Below, in pieces: positions 33,897 to 42,145 of a stretch of DNA of 64,000 bases; the stretch's first letter is position 1, and every line of letters starts with the position of its first letter. The stretch comes from Arthrobacter sp. EM1. Lineage in GTDB: Bacteria > Actinomycetota > Actinomycetes > Actinomycetales > Micrococcaceae. The position numbers were made by a program, and so were the translations under genes. A model generated the notes under the pieces. The model did not search any database. It was not told where the DNA came from and saw nothing but the letters and a program-made list of their open reading frames with translations. The DNA lies in assembly GCF_029964055.1 (NCBI RefSeq), contig NZ_CP124836.1, positions 3,821,751 through 3,885,750 of the forward strand, written 5' to 3'.

Positions 33897-35003
33897 ATGA
33901 ATAAGCGTACTTACGTCGGTTTGGATGTCCATGCACGCAGCGTCAAAGGCTGCGCGATCGACCGTGAAACGGGCGAGATCCTGAGGCAGAGCCTTGCCGC
34001 GAACGATGCGGGGATCGCCGAGTGGGTTTCCGGGCTGCCGGAGCCGGTCCTCGTTGTCTATGAGGCAGGCCCCACCGGATTCGGGTTGGCCCGGCTACTG
34101 GTCAGTGCAGGGGTCGAATGCCTGGTCGCGGCGCCGTCCAAGCTCCAGCGGCCGTCCGGGGACCGGGTGAAGACCGATGCCCGCGATGCCGAACATCTGG
34201 CCCGGTTGGCCCTGCTCGGACAGATCACGCCCGTGCGGGTTCCTGGCCGTGCGGATGAAGCGGCGCGGGACCTGGTCCGGGCCCGCGAGGACGTCCGTAC
34301 GGATCTGATGAGGGCCAGGCACCGGATCTCGAAGCTCCTGTTGCGCCACGGTCTGGTCTACTCCGGCGGCCATGCCTGGACCGATGCCCACCACACCTGG
34401 CTGCACCGGCAACGATTCGATGATCCGTCCCTGCAGGCCGCTTACGAGGCCAGCCTGGAGGCCGCGGAGCTGACGCTGGACCGCAGGAACCGTTTGGATG
34501 CGAAGATCACGGCCCTCGCGGCCACCGACCGCTATGCACCCGTGGTCCGTGCGCTGATGTGTCTGCGCGGGATCTCGGTGCTCACCGCCTTCGGCCTGGC
34601 AGTGGAGATCGGTGATTGGACCCGCTTCACTGGCAGCACCATCGGCGCCTATCTGGGCCTGGTGCCCTCCGAACATTCCTCTGGTGCTTCACGGTCCCAA
34701 GGCGGCATCACTAAAACAGGAAACACCCATGCCCGCCGCCTGCTCGTCGAGGCCGCTTGGCATCACCGCCGTCCATATGCCAACGCAAGCCGTGACATGC
34801 GTGCCCGCTGGGACGCAGCCGATGAGGCCTCCCGGGTCCGCGGACATCAAGGCAACCACCGCCTGCACCGCAAGTGGGACCAGTTCGAAGCCCGTCACAA
34901 ACGGCGCGTCATCGCCAACGTCGCTGTCGCACGGGAACTGGCTGGCTGGTGCTGGTCTCTCGCGGCCGCGGTCCAACAGGAGCAGCCATGGACGGATGAA
35001 TAG
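33897..35003 (+). CDS. IS110-family transposase (DEDD)
   Basis: 368 aa. The N-terminal RuvC-like DEDD domain reads YVGLDVHARSVKGCAID (Asp), VYEAGPTG (Glu) and DRVKTDARDAEHLARLA (two Asp). The C-terminal transposase_20 domain has LMCLRGISVLTAFGLAVEIGDWTRF, YLGLVPSEHSSG with its catalytic Ser, and GGITKTGNTHARRLLVEAAW. Length and motifs are intact, so it may be active. A tctggagg site precedes the ATG by eight bases. Confidence 0.93.
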   Translation: MNKRTYVGLDVHARSVKGCAIDRETGEILRQSLAANDAGIAEWVSGLPEPVLVVYEAGPTGFGLARLLVSAGVECLVAAPSKLQRPSGDRVKTDARDAEHLARLALLGQITPVRVPGRADEAARDLVRAREDVRTDLMRARHRISKLLLRHGLVYSGGHAWTDAHHTWLHRQRFDDPSLQAAYEASLEAAELTLDRRNRLDAKITALAATDRYAPVVRALMCLRGISVLTAFGLAVEIGDWTRFTGSTIGAYLGLVPSEHSSGASRSQGGITKTGNTHARRLLVEAAWHHRRPYANASRDMRARWDAADEASRVRGHQGNHRLHRKWDQFEARHKRRVIANVAVARELAGWCWSLAAAVQQEQPWTDE

Positions 35004-35230
35004 ACGTGTGCCGTTCCCGGCTCCGTCCGGAGGCTCGGCAGCGTGGAGGAGACCCGCGATACACCTATGGGCAACCGGTAAATTACGGTGACGCCCGACA
35101 TTGCTAGACCAGCGGCACCCCTCCAGCCGAACACCTCGTCCTGCGGTAGCCAACCCGCGAATATCAGTCTGACAGCGCCGTCGACCACGACGCGCCGGCC
35201 GCCGGACCAAGCAGGGGAACGAACACAAAA

Positions 35231-35263
35231 GAGCGGTCCAAGACATCCAATCTTGGACCGCTC
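35231..35263 (+). terminator. Strong hairpin in the right end of the IS110 element
   Basis: Arms of 13 bases (gagcggtccaaga and its exact complement) enclose the loop catccaa. There is no T-run after it. It may stop transcription from the transposase gene or act as a structural part of the IS end. Confidence 0.55.
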
Positions 35264-35301
35264 ACCCTTGCCCTCTTGACATGGACTACCTACATATCAG
35301 T

Positions 35302-35327
35302 TGTACTCAGCCAGCAGGTTGGTTACA
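35302..35327 (+). repeat. IS481 left terminal inverted repeat
   Basis: Starts tgtactcagccag and ends gttggttaca; 24 of 26 positions pair with 36336-36361. Confidence 0.85.
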
Positions 35328-36269
35328 TCTGCTGATGGGTGGTCGTCCTCCGAGGGCTGCGTGGTTTCGGCGGTGGTTGTAGAAGTCTAGCCAGCCGGTG
35401 AGGGCCTGGGTGCGATGGTTGCTGGAGTCGAAGGCGTCCTTGTAGGCCCAGCCTTCCTGGAGGGTGCGGTTGAACCGTTCGGCTTTGCCGTTTTGCCAGG
35501 GGCTGCGGGGTTTGGTGCGCCGGTGTTTGGCGCCGAGGTCAGCCATTACCTTGGCAAAGGCAGCGGACCGGATGTAGGCCAGGGCGTTGTCCGTCATGAC
35601 CTCTTGCACGGGGGCTCCGTTGGCGGCCATGAACGCTGCGGCGTTGGCCAGGAACGCCGCGCAGGTGGGGCCCTTCTCATCCGGGAGAACCTCGACGTAC
35701 GCCAGGCGGGAGTGGTCATCGACGGCCACGTGGACGTAGTCATAGCCCAGGCCGCGGCCTCTGACGGCTTCGGATCGGCCGTGGACCCTCCAGCCGCCGC
35801 CGTCCGGGATTTTCCCGAGCTTCTTCACGTCGATATGCAGCAGTTCTCCGGCGGTGTCGCGTTCGTAGCGGTGGTCGGTGGCCCGGCCGGCGCGGATGCG
35901 TTCGCCGCTGATCGGGTCCAGTTCCCATAACCGGGGCAGCCCGGCCCGGGCGATGATCCGGGAGACCGTGCGGGCCGGGACCTGGCACCGTTCACCCAGC
36001 TCGACCGGACCCTCGCGGTGCTTTACCCGCGCCTCGAGGACCTCGTCGATTTTCGCCGCGGGGGTGGCGTGCGGGCAGGAACGCGGGCGTGACGAGCGAT
36101 CCTCCATCCCGTCCGAGCCGTGCTCCAGATATCGCCGGAACCACCGGTGGGCGCAGGTCCGCGAAACACCCATTTCCTTCGCCACGTGGGCCACGGGACG
36201 GCCCTGAAGAACACGCTGGACAAGGATGCTTCTACCGGCAGGAGTCAGACGGGCATTACGGTGGACCAT
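35307..36269 (-). CDS. IS481-family transposase
   Basis: 320 aa. An N-terminal HTH reads RSILVQRVLQGRPVAHVAKEMGVSRTCAHRWFRRY. The DDE core has LLHIDVKKLGKIPDGGGWR (first Asp), VMTDNALAYIRS (second Asp) and SPWQNGKAERFNRTLQ (Glu). The C-terminus reads DFYNHRRNHAALGGRPP. All key residues are present and no frame break is seen. The stop codon lies inside the left terminal repeat. Confidence 0.95.
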   Translation of the reverse strand: MVHRNARLTPAGRSILVQRVLQGRPVAHVAKEMGVSRTCAHRWFRRYLEHGSDGMEDRSSRPRSCPHATPAAKIDEVLEARVKHREGPVELGERCQVPARTVSRIIARAGLPRLWELDPISGERIRAGRATDHRYERDTAGELLHIDVKKLGKIPDGGGWRVHGRSEAVRGRGLGYDYVHVAVDDHSRLAYVEVLPDEKGPTCAAFLANAAAFMAANGAPVQEVMTDNALAYIRSAAFAKVMADLGAKHRRTKPRSPWQNGKAERFNRTLQEGWAYKDAFDSSNHRTQALTGWLDFYNHRRNHAALGGRPPISRCNQPAG

Positions 36270-36335
36270 GAAGACCTCTTAGTCGTTCGGTGAGTGTGGT
36301 AACCACCAACCTAAGAGGTCTTCACCCTTTCACCG

Positions 36336-36361
36336 TGTAACCAACGTCCTGGCTGAGTACA
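36336..36361 (-). repeat. IS481 right terminal inverted repeat
   Basis: Inverted copy of 35302-35327, ending ctgagtaca. Confidence 0.85.
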
Positions 36362-36362
36362 G

Positions 36363-36602
36363 CTAGTGCGCAGCCGACGGGTCCTCGCCGGTGTCGCTGT
36401 CCGGTCGCGGCGTGGCCGGTTCTGTGGAGCGGCGGATGTAGTCGTTGACGGCGTCCTCGGGAACCCGGAAGGACCGGCCCACCCGCACCGCCGCGATGGC
36501 ATGTGACTTCACCAGCCGGTACACGGTCATTTTGGAGACCCGCATGGCCGCCGCGACTTCCGCGATGGTCAGGAAGTGCGAGGACACGTTCGCTGCGCTC
36601 AT
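36363..36602 (-). CDS. Excisionase-family (BldC-like) helix-turn-helix protein
   Basis: 79 aa. LTIAEVAAAMRVSKMTVYRLVKSHAIAAVRVGRSFRVPEDAVNDYIRRS is the MerR-like winged helix of the Xis/BldC family. The tail is Pro/Asp-rich. I start it at the ATG at 36602 (agaag upstream). Such proteins either direct phage or plasmid excision or act as BldC-type developmental regulators; no integrase is nearby, so the latter or an unknown role is likelier. The stop is one base from the IS481 end. Confidence 0.8.
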   Translation of the reverse strand: MSAANVSSHFLTIAEVAAAMRVSKMTVYRLVKSHAIAAVRVGRSFRVPEDAVNDYIRRSTEPATPRPDSDTGEDPSAAH

Positions 36603-36619
36603 TTCTTCTGGCCTGTCCA

Positions 36620-36835
36620 CTAGTCGGGGCTCTGGAGTTGGCGGTAATCGTAGAAGACCACGTCATCGGGGGAATTGCCGGTTGTCCGGAGGCCCACGTA
36701 GGGAGCCTCGATGACAGCCACTTTGCCCAGGTGCCGGCCGTTGAAGGGATCATCGCCAATCAGGACCTGTCCCACCCGGAACGGAATCCGTGGAGTTCCT
36801 GCCCGGCCCACTTTTCCGGAGAGAAAACCGGCCAT
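36620..36835 (-). CDS. Hypothetical 71-aa protein
   Basis: Reads MAGFLSGKVGRAGTPRIPF, then RVGQVLIGDDPFNGRHLGKV and AVIEAPYVGLRTTGNSPDDVVF. It has beta-strand-like composition and no TM helix, and no family is recognised. The ATG at 36835 has no obvious Shine-Dalgarno. It lies just upstream of the BldC-like gene on the same strand (17 bases apart), so a two-gene unit is likely. Confidence 0.5.
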   Translation of the reverse strand: MAGFLSGKVGRAGTPRIPFRVGQVLIGDDPFNGRHLGKVAVIEAPYVGLRTTGNSPDDVVFYDYRQLQSPD

Positions 36836-37236
36836 GGTGCGTCTTTGGCGTTGTGTGTGTGGAGATGCGGGGAAAACCATCTGAACCACTCCCTCGGTAG
36901 GCGTGCCATTCGGAGATACGGCGAGCCCGGGCCGGCCGCGGCAGGGCTCCCCAGCCAGCGTTCCGGCCGGTCCGGTGCCGCCGTGCAGCCAATGTAACCT
37001 TCAGTCCCTTTCGTCACACGAGTAACTTCTACCCCTACCGAAGCTGGCACCACTTGGGTTGCAGCGCCGACTACTTGTCAACCGCAATGCCGGGAGCCGG
37101 CCCGGGATCCCGGCGGGCAGCTCACTGGATGTCCGGCATACCAGACACTGCAGCGGGCTTGGGCTGTGCGGGGCGCCCTCCCGGGGGCATGCTTAAGTAC
37201 GGGATACCGGACACCGTGCAACGTAAATGAGGATCC
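36836..37236. promoter_or_regulatory. Intergenic region with candidate IclR operators upstream of hutR
   Basis: About 400 bases without a gene. At 37130-37147 the near-palindrome tgtccggcataccagaca occurs. At 37202-37213 the half-site ggataccggaca follows, with gaggatcc as RBS before the IclR ATG. Related motifs recur ahead of hutU (38140-38151, 38177-38189). The pattern indicates autoregulation by the IclR protein. Confidence 0.55.
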
Positions 37237-38088
37237 ATGCCAGCCCCCACCAGCACCACAACAGCCAGCGCCGCACCGGCCAGCGACACCACCTCGAAGT
37301 CGGTCTCCAAGGTTCCGGCCGCGGAAAACACCCTCCGCATCCTCAAGCTGCTCGCCTCCAGGCGGGGGCCGATGGCGGCCTCAAACATAGCCACCGCGTT
37401 GGGCCTGCCGCGCTCCAGCGTCTACCACCTGCTGGGTGTGATGGAGGCCAATGGCTTTGTGATGCATCTGCATGAGGAGCAGCGCTACGGGCTGGGCATC
37501 AGTGCCTTCGAACTCAGTTCGGCGTATTCGCGGCAGGAGCCGCTGTCCCGGTTAGGCCGGCCGATGCTCGCCTCGCTGGTGGACGTGATCGGCGAGAGTG
37601 CGCACCTGGCCGTGTTGCACGGCCGCGATGTGCTCTACATCGTCGAGGAACGGGCGAAGAACCGCCCGTCGCTGGTGACCGACGTCGGGGTCCGGCTGCC
37701 GAGCCACCTCACCGCGAGCGGGCGCGCCATTCTCGCAGCGCTGCCCAAGTCCCAGGTCCGGGCGCTGTACCCGAACGCCGCGGCCTTCAGCGCCCGGCAC
37801 GAGACGGAATCGCCCATCATGAAGTACTCGGCACTGTCCTCGCATCTGGACCAGGTCCGGCAGCGCGGCTACGCCACCGAGCACGGGGAAGTCACACCGG
37901 ACTTCGGTTCGATCGCCGCCGCGGTCACCGACCACGTGGGCTGGCCGACGGCCGCCGTTGCCGTGACGTTCCTGGAGGACAAACTGCCGGCGGACCAGTG
38001 GCCGGCCCTGGCCGCCAGGGTGCGGAAGGTCGCGGACGAGCTCTCAGTCCGGATCCACGGCCGCCCCGGCCCAACTAGCTCGCAGTAG
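37237..38088 (+). CDS. hutR: IclR-family regulator of histidine utilisation
   Basis: 283 aa. The N-terminal winged helix is SKVPAAENTLRILKLLASRRGPMAASNIATALGLPRSSVYHLLGVME (residues 30-80). The C-terminal effector domain has LHGRDVLYIVEERA, RLPSHLTASGRAILAAL and the long helix to EDKLPADQWPALAARVRKVADEL. It precedes hutUH on the same strand, so I name it by position. Whether it represses or activates is not shown. The last codons form the left arm of a long palindrome. Confidence 0.85.
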   Translation: MPAPTSTTTASAAPASDTTSKSVSKVPAAENTLRILKLLASRRGPMAASNIATALGLPRSSVYHLLGVMEANGFVMHLHEEQRYGLGISAFELSSAYSRQEPLSRLGRPMLASLVDVIGESAHLAVLHGRDVLYIVEERAKNRPSLVTDVGVRLPSHLTASGRAILAALPKSQVRALYPNAAAFSARHETESPIMKYSALSSHLDQVRQRGYATEHGEVTPDFGSIAAAVTDHVGWPTAAVAVTFLEDKLPADQWPALAARVRKVADELSVRIHGRPGPTSSQ

Positions 38089-38135
38089 GTGTCGTTTTGA
38101 GCGCCCAAAACGACAATAACTGCGAGCTAGTTGGG
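38070..38135. repeat. Nested long palindrome between hutR and hutU
   Basis: The outer arms, 17 bases, are perfect (cccaactagctcgcagt at 38070-38086 and its complement at 38119-38135). Inside are perfect nine-base arms, gtcgttttg (38091-38099) and caaaacgac (38106-38114). The left outer arm encodes the last five codons of hutR and its stop. It could terminate hutR transcription. Its form also fits a dispersed intergenic repeat. Confidence 0.75.
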
Positions 38136-38139
38136 TCTG

Positions 38140-38189
38140 GGATCCCGGACAGCTCCCGCTGATACCCCCTGTTTCCGGGGCTCCGGACA
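38140..38189 (+). promoter_or_regulatory. hutU promoter region with IclR-type motifs
   Basis: Contains ggatcccggaca (38140-38151) and a related gctccggaca ending at 38189, sharing ccggaca with motifs ahead of hutR. The spacing of about 37 bases would put the sites on nearly the same helical face. No sure -10 box is assigned. Confidence 0.5.
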
Positions 38190-38247
38190 AGCTTTAGTTG
38201 ATACAGAACCTCATCCCCAAACCAGCAACAGAACAAAGGAGCCCCTG

Positions 38248-39951
38248 ATGGCACCCGCCGATTTCACCACCGGTGCCCGCCCGGTCAAAGCAGCCCGCGG
38301 CACCGAGCTCACCGCCAAGTCCTGGCAGACCGAAGCCCCGCTGCGCATGCTGATGAACAACCTGGACCCCGAGGTGGCCGAACGCCCGGACGACCTCGTA
38401 GTTTACGGCGGTACCGGCCGCGCCGTCCGCTCCTGGGCCGCGTTCGACGCCATCACCCGCACCCTGGAAACCATGGAAAAGGACGAGACTTTGCTGGTCC
38501 AGTCCGGCAAGCCGGTCGGCGTTTTCCGCACCAACGAATGGGCCCCGCGCGTGCTGCTGGCCAACTCCAACCTCGTCGGTGACTGGGCCACCTGGCCCGA
38601 ATTCCGCCGGCTCGAGGCCGAGGGCCTGATGATGTACGGCCAGATGACCGCCGGATCCTGGATTTACATCGGCACCCAGGGCATCCTGCAGGGCACCTTC
38701 GAGACCTTCGCGGCGATCGCCCGCAAGCTCACCGGGGACGAGGACGGCACCCTCGCCGGCACCCTGACCCTCACCGGCGGCTGCGGCGGCATGGGCGGCG
38801 CGCAGCCGCTCGCCGTCACCCTGAACGACGGCGCCTGCCTGATTGTCGACGTCGACGAAAGCCACCTCCGACGCCGGGCCGGCAGGCGCTACCTCGACGA
38901 GGTGGAAACCGACCTCGACGCCGCGATCGCCAAGGTGCTCAAAGCCAAGGAGGAACGCCGCGGCTGGTCCGTCGGCTACGTCGGCAACGCCGCCGAGGTC
39001 TTTCCGGAGCTCCTGCGCCGCCAACGTGCCGGCGAGCTCACGGTCGACATCGTCACGGACCAGACCTCCGCCCATGACCCCCTGAGCTACCTGCCCGAGG
39101 GTGTCACGGTGGAGGAATGGCACCGCGAGGCCGCGGCCGACCCGGAAGGCTTCACCAAAAAGGCCCAAGTCTCGATGGCCAGGCACGTGGCGGCCATGGT
39201 CGAATTCCAGGACGCCGGCGCCGAGGTCTTCGACTACGGCAACTCCATCCGCGACGAGGCCCGCAAGGGCGGCTACAACCGGGCCTTCGAATTCCCCGGC
39301 TTCGTCCCGGCCTACATCCGGCCGCTGTTCTGCGAGGGCCTTGGCCCCTTCCGCTGGGTGGCGCTCTCCGGCGACCCCGAGGACATTGCGGTCACGGATG
39401 CGGCCATCAAGGAACTCTTCCCGGAGAACAAGCACCTGCACCGCTGGATCGACGCGGCGCAGGAACGGGTCGAATTCGAGGGCCTGCCGGCGCGCATTTG
39501 CTGGCTGGGCTACGGCGACCGCGCCAAGGCTGGGCTGCTGTTCAACCAACTGGTCAAAGAGGGCAAGGTCAAGGCGCCGATTGTGATCGGGCGCGACCAC
39601 CTCGACTCCGGCTCCGTCGCCTCCCCGTACCGCGAGACCGAGGCGATGGCCGACGGCTCCGACGCGATCGCCGACTGGCCGTTGCTGAACGCCCTGCTCA
39701 ACACCGCCTCCGGTGCCACCTGGGTCTCCATCCACCACGGCGGCGGCGTTGGCATCGGCCGCTCCATCCACGCGGGGCAGGTTTCCGTCGCGGACGGCAC
39801 GGACCTCGCCGCGCAGAAGCTCGAACGCCTGCTCACCAACGACCCCGGGATGGGCGTGATCCGCCACGTCGATGCCGGCTACGACCGCGCCGTCGAGGTT
39901 GCCGCCGAGCGCGGCGTCCGCATCCCGATGAACGAAGGAACCACAAAGTGA
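38248..39951 (+). CDS. hutU: Urocanate hydratase (urocanase)
   Basis: 567 aa, near the usual 550-570. Urocanase motifs present: VVYGGTGRAVRSW, MYGQMTAGSWIYIGTQGILQGT (NAD site), GGCGGMGGAQPLAV, and GLPARICWLGYGDRAKAGL. It converts urocanate to 4-imidazolone-5-propionate with bound NAD, step 2 of histidine breakdown. aaagga precedes the ATG. The stop overlaps the hutH GTG start by three bases, showing translational coupling. Confidence 0.95.
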   Translation: MAPADFTTGARPVKAARGTELTAKSWQTEAPLRMLMNNLDPEVAERPDDLVVYGGTGRAVRSWAAFDAITRTLETMEKDETLLVQSGKPVGVFRTNEWAPRVLLANSNLVGDWATWPEFRRLEAEGLMMYGQMTAGSWIYIGTQGILQGTFETFAAIARKLTGDEDGTLAGTLTLTGGCGGMGGAQPLAVTLNDGACLIVDVDESHLRRRAGRRYLDEVETDLDAAIAKVLKAKEERRGWSVGYVGNAAEVFPELLRRQRAGELTVDIVTDQTSAHDPLSYLPEGVTVEEWHREAAADPEGFTKKAQVSMARHVAAMVEFQDAGAEVFDYGNSIRDEARKGGYNRAFEFPGFVPAYIRPLFCEGLGPFRWVALSGDPEDIAVTDAAIKELFPENKHLHRWIDAAQERVEFEGLPARICWLGYGDRAKAGLLFNQLVKEGKVKAPIVIGRDHLDSGSVASPYRETEAMADGSDAIADWPLLNALLNTASGATWVSIHHGGGVGIGRSIHAGQVSVADGTDLAAQKLERLLTNDPGMGVIRHVDAGYDRAVEVAAERGVRIPMNEGTTK

Positions 39952-41570
39952 CGATCCTCCCCACGAACTCCCGAACCTCGCAAGTCTCCACCCACGAACC
40001 ACTCACCGTCACCCTCGGCTCCAGCGGTGTCACCCCCGAGGATGTTGTCGCCGTCGCCCGCCACGGCGCCCACGTGGTGATCTCCCGGGAAGCCCTCGAC
40101 GCCGTCGCCAAGGTCCGCGCCCACATCGACAACCTCGCGCACAGCGGAACTCCGGCCTATGGCATCTCTACCGGCTTCGGCGCCCTGGCCAACCGGCACA
40201 TCCCGAACGAGCTGCGCACCCAGCTGCAGAAGTCGCTGATCCGCAGCCACGCCGCCGGTATGGGCCCGGCCGTAGAGCGGGAGGTGGTGCGCGGCATTAT
40301 GTTCCTGCGCGCCAAGACCCTCGCCTCCGGCCGGACGGGCGTTCGCCCCGTGGTGCTGCAGACCATGGTGGATGTGCTGAACGCCAGCATTACCCCGGTG
40401 GTCCGCGAATTCGGCTCCCTTGGCTGCTCGGGTGACCTTGCGCCGCTCTCGCACTGCGCCCTGGTCCTGATGGGTGAAGGCGAAGCGATGGGTCCCGACG
40501 GCGAGCTGTACGGAGCCAAGGGCGGCCGTCCGGTTGCTGAACTCCTCGCCGCGCACGGGATTGAACCGGTCACCCTGGCCGAGAAGGAAGGCCTGGCCCT
40601 GGTCAACGGCACCGAAGGTATGTTGGGCATGCTGCTGATGGCCATCGCGGACCTCCGGCAATTGCTCACGACGGCGGACATTACGGCAGCACTCAGTGTC
40701 GAGGCGTTGCTGGGCACGGACCAGGTGTTCCTGCCCGAGCTGCACGCCGCGCTGCGGCCGCATCCGGGCCAGGCCGCCGCCGCGGACAACATGCTCCGGG
40801 TGCTGTCCGATTCCCCGATCGTGGCCTCGCACCGGATCAACGACACCAAGGTCCAGGACGCATACTCGCTGCGCTGCGCACCCCAGGTGGCCGGCGCCGC
40901 CCGCGACACCGTGGACCACGCCGCACTTGTCGCCTCCCGTGAACTGGCCGCGGCGATCGACAACCCGGTGGTGCTGCCCGACGGCCGGGTCAGCTCCAAC
41001 GGCAACTTCCATGGCGCCCCGGTGGCCTACGTACTGGACTTCCTGGCCATCGTCGTCGCGGACCTGAGTTCGATCGCCGAGCGCCGCACGGACCGGATGC
41101 TGGATCCGGCCCGCTCGCACGGGCTGCCTGCTTTCCTGGCCGCTGACCCCGGCGTTGATTCCGGCCTGATGATCGCCCAGTACACCCAGGCCGGGCTGGT
41201 CTCGGACAACAAACGGCTGGCCGTACCGGCGTCGGTGGACTCGATCCCGAGCTCCGCGATGCAGGAGGACCACGTGTCGATGGGCTGGCACGCGGCCCGC
41301 AAGCTCCGCCGTGCGGTGGAGAACCTGCGCCGGGTGCTGGCGATCGAGCTGGTGACGTCAACGCGGGCGCTGGACATCCGCAGCCAGCTCTCCGGCGGCC
41401 AGCTGAGTCCCGGCCCCGCGGCGGCGGCCGTGATCGCGGCCGTGCGCGACGTGGTCGACGGCCCGGGTACGGACCGTTTCCTCTCGCCGGAACTGGAGGC
41501 GGCAGATCACCTTGTTGCCTCGGGCAAGGTCCGGGCGGCCGCCGAATCCGCGGTGGGGAATCTTGCCTGA
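39948..41570 (+). CDS. hutH: Histidine ammonia-lyase
   Basis: 540 aa. The MIO prosthetic-group triad is Cys160-Ser161-Gly162 in GSLGCSGDLAPLSH; Streptomyces HutH also has CSG rather than ASG. Other signatures are YGISTGFGALANRHI at the active-site Tyr loop, NGTEGMLG, QDAYSLRCAPQV and SSAMQEDHVSMG. It deaminates L-histidine to urocanate, step 1. The start GTG overlaps the hutU stop. Length is slightly above the 510 usual because of the N-terminus. Confidence 0.95.
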   Translation: MTILPTNSRTSQVSTHEPLTVTLGSSGVTPEDVVAVARHGAHVVISREALDAVAKVRAHIDNLAHSGTPAYGISTGFGALANRHIPNELRTQLQKSLIRSHAAGMGPAVEREVVRGIMFLRAKTLASGRTGVRPVVLQTMVDVLNASITPVVREFGSLGCSGDLAPLSHCALVLMGEGEAMGPDGELYGAKGGRPVAELLAAHGIEPVTLAEKEGLALVNGTEGMLGMLLMAIADLRQLLTTADITAALSVEALLGTDQVFLPELHAALRPHPGQAAAADNMLRVLSDSPIVASHRINDTKVQDAYSLRCAPQVAGAARDTVDHAALVASRELAAAIDNPVVLPDGRVSSNGNFHGAPVAYVLDFLAIVVADLSSIAERRTDRMLDPARSHGLPAFLAADPGVDSGLMIAQYTQAGLVSDNKRLAVPASVDSIPSSAMQEDHVSMGWHAARKLRRAVENLRRVLAIELVTSTRALDIRSQLSGGQLSPGPAAAAVIAAVRDVVDGPGTDRFLSPELEAADHLVASGKVRAAAESAVGNLA

Positions 41571-41719
41571 AAGCAAACAAAGTGCAGGACGGGTGACATT
41601 TTCCGGCGCCCCCGAAATAGACGGCAACACGGCGGGCGGGGGCCCGGGAAGTGTAGTACAAAGGGGAAATCACAACAATGAAGTTGTGAGCACGAACCAA
41701 CACAAAGGGGTAGACGTTC

Positions 41720-41956
41720 ATGAAAGCACGCGGGACGGTTATGACCAGGCGCCTGGCATCGGCCAGTACGGTTTCCGATTGGCGGAGCCTGCAAGCCGGT
41801 GACCGGGTCGAAGTCATCAAAAACGCGCAGATTTTGGCGGCCGGTGAAATCGAGGAAGTCTCATTAAGCGGCAGTGTTTTCTGGCTGCTCGCGGCGGACC
41901 CGTCCGAGGCCCAGCTCTTCTTAAAATCCGACGGCGTTCAGGTCCGGCGTAGTTAG
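41720..41956 (+). CDS. Hypothetical 78-aa protein
   Basis: Aagggg lies nine bases before the ATG. The core WRSLQAGDRVEVIKNAQILAAGEIEEVSLSGSVFWLLAADPSEAQLFLKSDGVQVRR looks like an SH3-like beta barrel (small, beta-rich, no TM helix). I do not recognise the family. It lies between hut and ter genes and may stand alone. Confidence 0.65.
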   Translation: MKARGTVMTRRLASASTVSDWRSLQAGDRVEVIKNAQILAAGEIEEVSLSGSVFWLLAADPSEAQLFLKSDGVQVRRS

Positions 41957-42145
41957 CCGCGTCTCGTGCTTGTCCGCGCAGAAAGCTGAGTGCCGGCGCC
42001 ATTGCGCTGCGGGAGGACACGCTGGATAGGGGCAGACCCGGCGGCTAAGATAGGGGCACGAAGTCTTGGGGATAGCTTCCGGGACATTTTCGCCTTCCCG
42101 TCGTTCTCGGATCGACGGGACCATCGGTCCAGGAGTTGTTCCAGC

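Larger units (their letters stand above)
33746..35301 (+). mobile_element. IS110-family insertion sequence (ends approximate)
   Basis: It consists of a left noncoding leader of about 150 bases, the transposase and a right noncoding end of about 300 bases that runs into the IS481 element. IS110 elements have no clear terminal repeats, so the limits are taken as the bdh stop and the IS481 start. The left leader holds several GC-rich short stems and is the place where IS110-group elements encode bridge RNA. A hairpin at 35231 lies in the right end. Confidence 0.65.
35302..36361 (-). mobile_element. IS481-family insertion sequence, 1,060 bp
   Basis: Terminal inverted repeats of 26 bp, 35302-35327 and 36336-36361, begin tgtactcagccag and match at 24 of 26 positions. 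One transposase gene fills the element. No target-site duplication is seen: tcagt is at the left and gctag at the right. The element abuts the IS110 right end, so the lack of duplication may reflect a later rearrangement. Confidence 0.85.

Noticed and set aside
38194..40002. 602-codon minus frame overlapping hutU
   Set aside because: Shadow of urocanase with repetitive Gly/Val/Asp composition.
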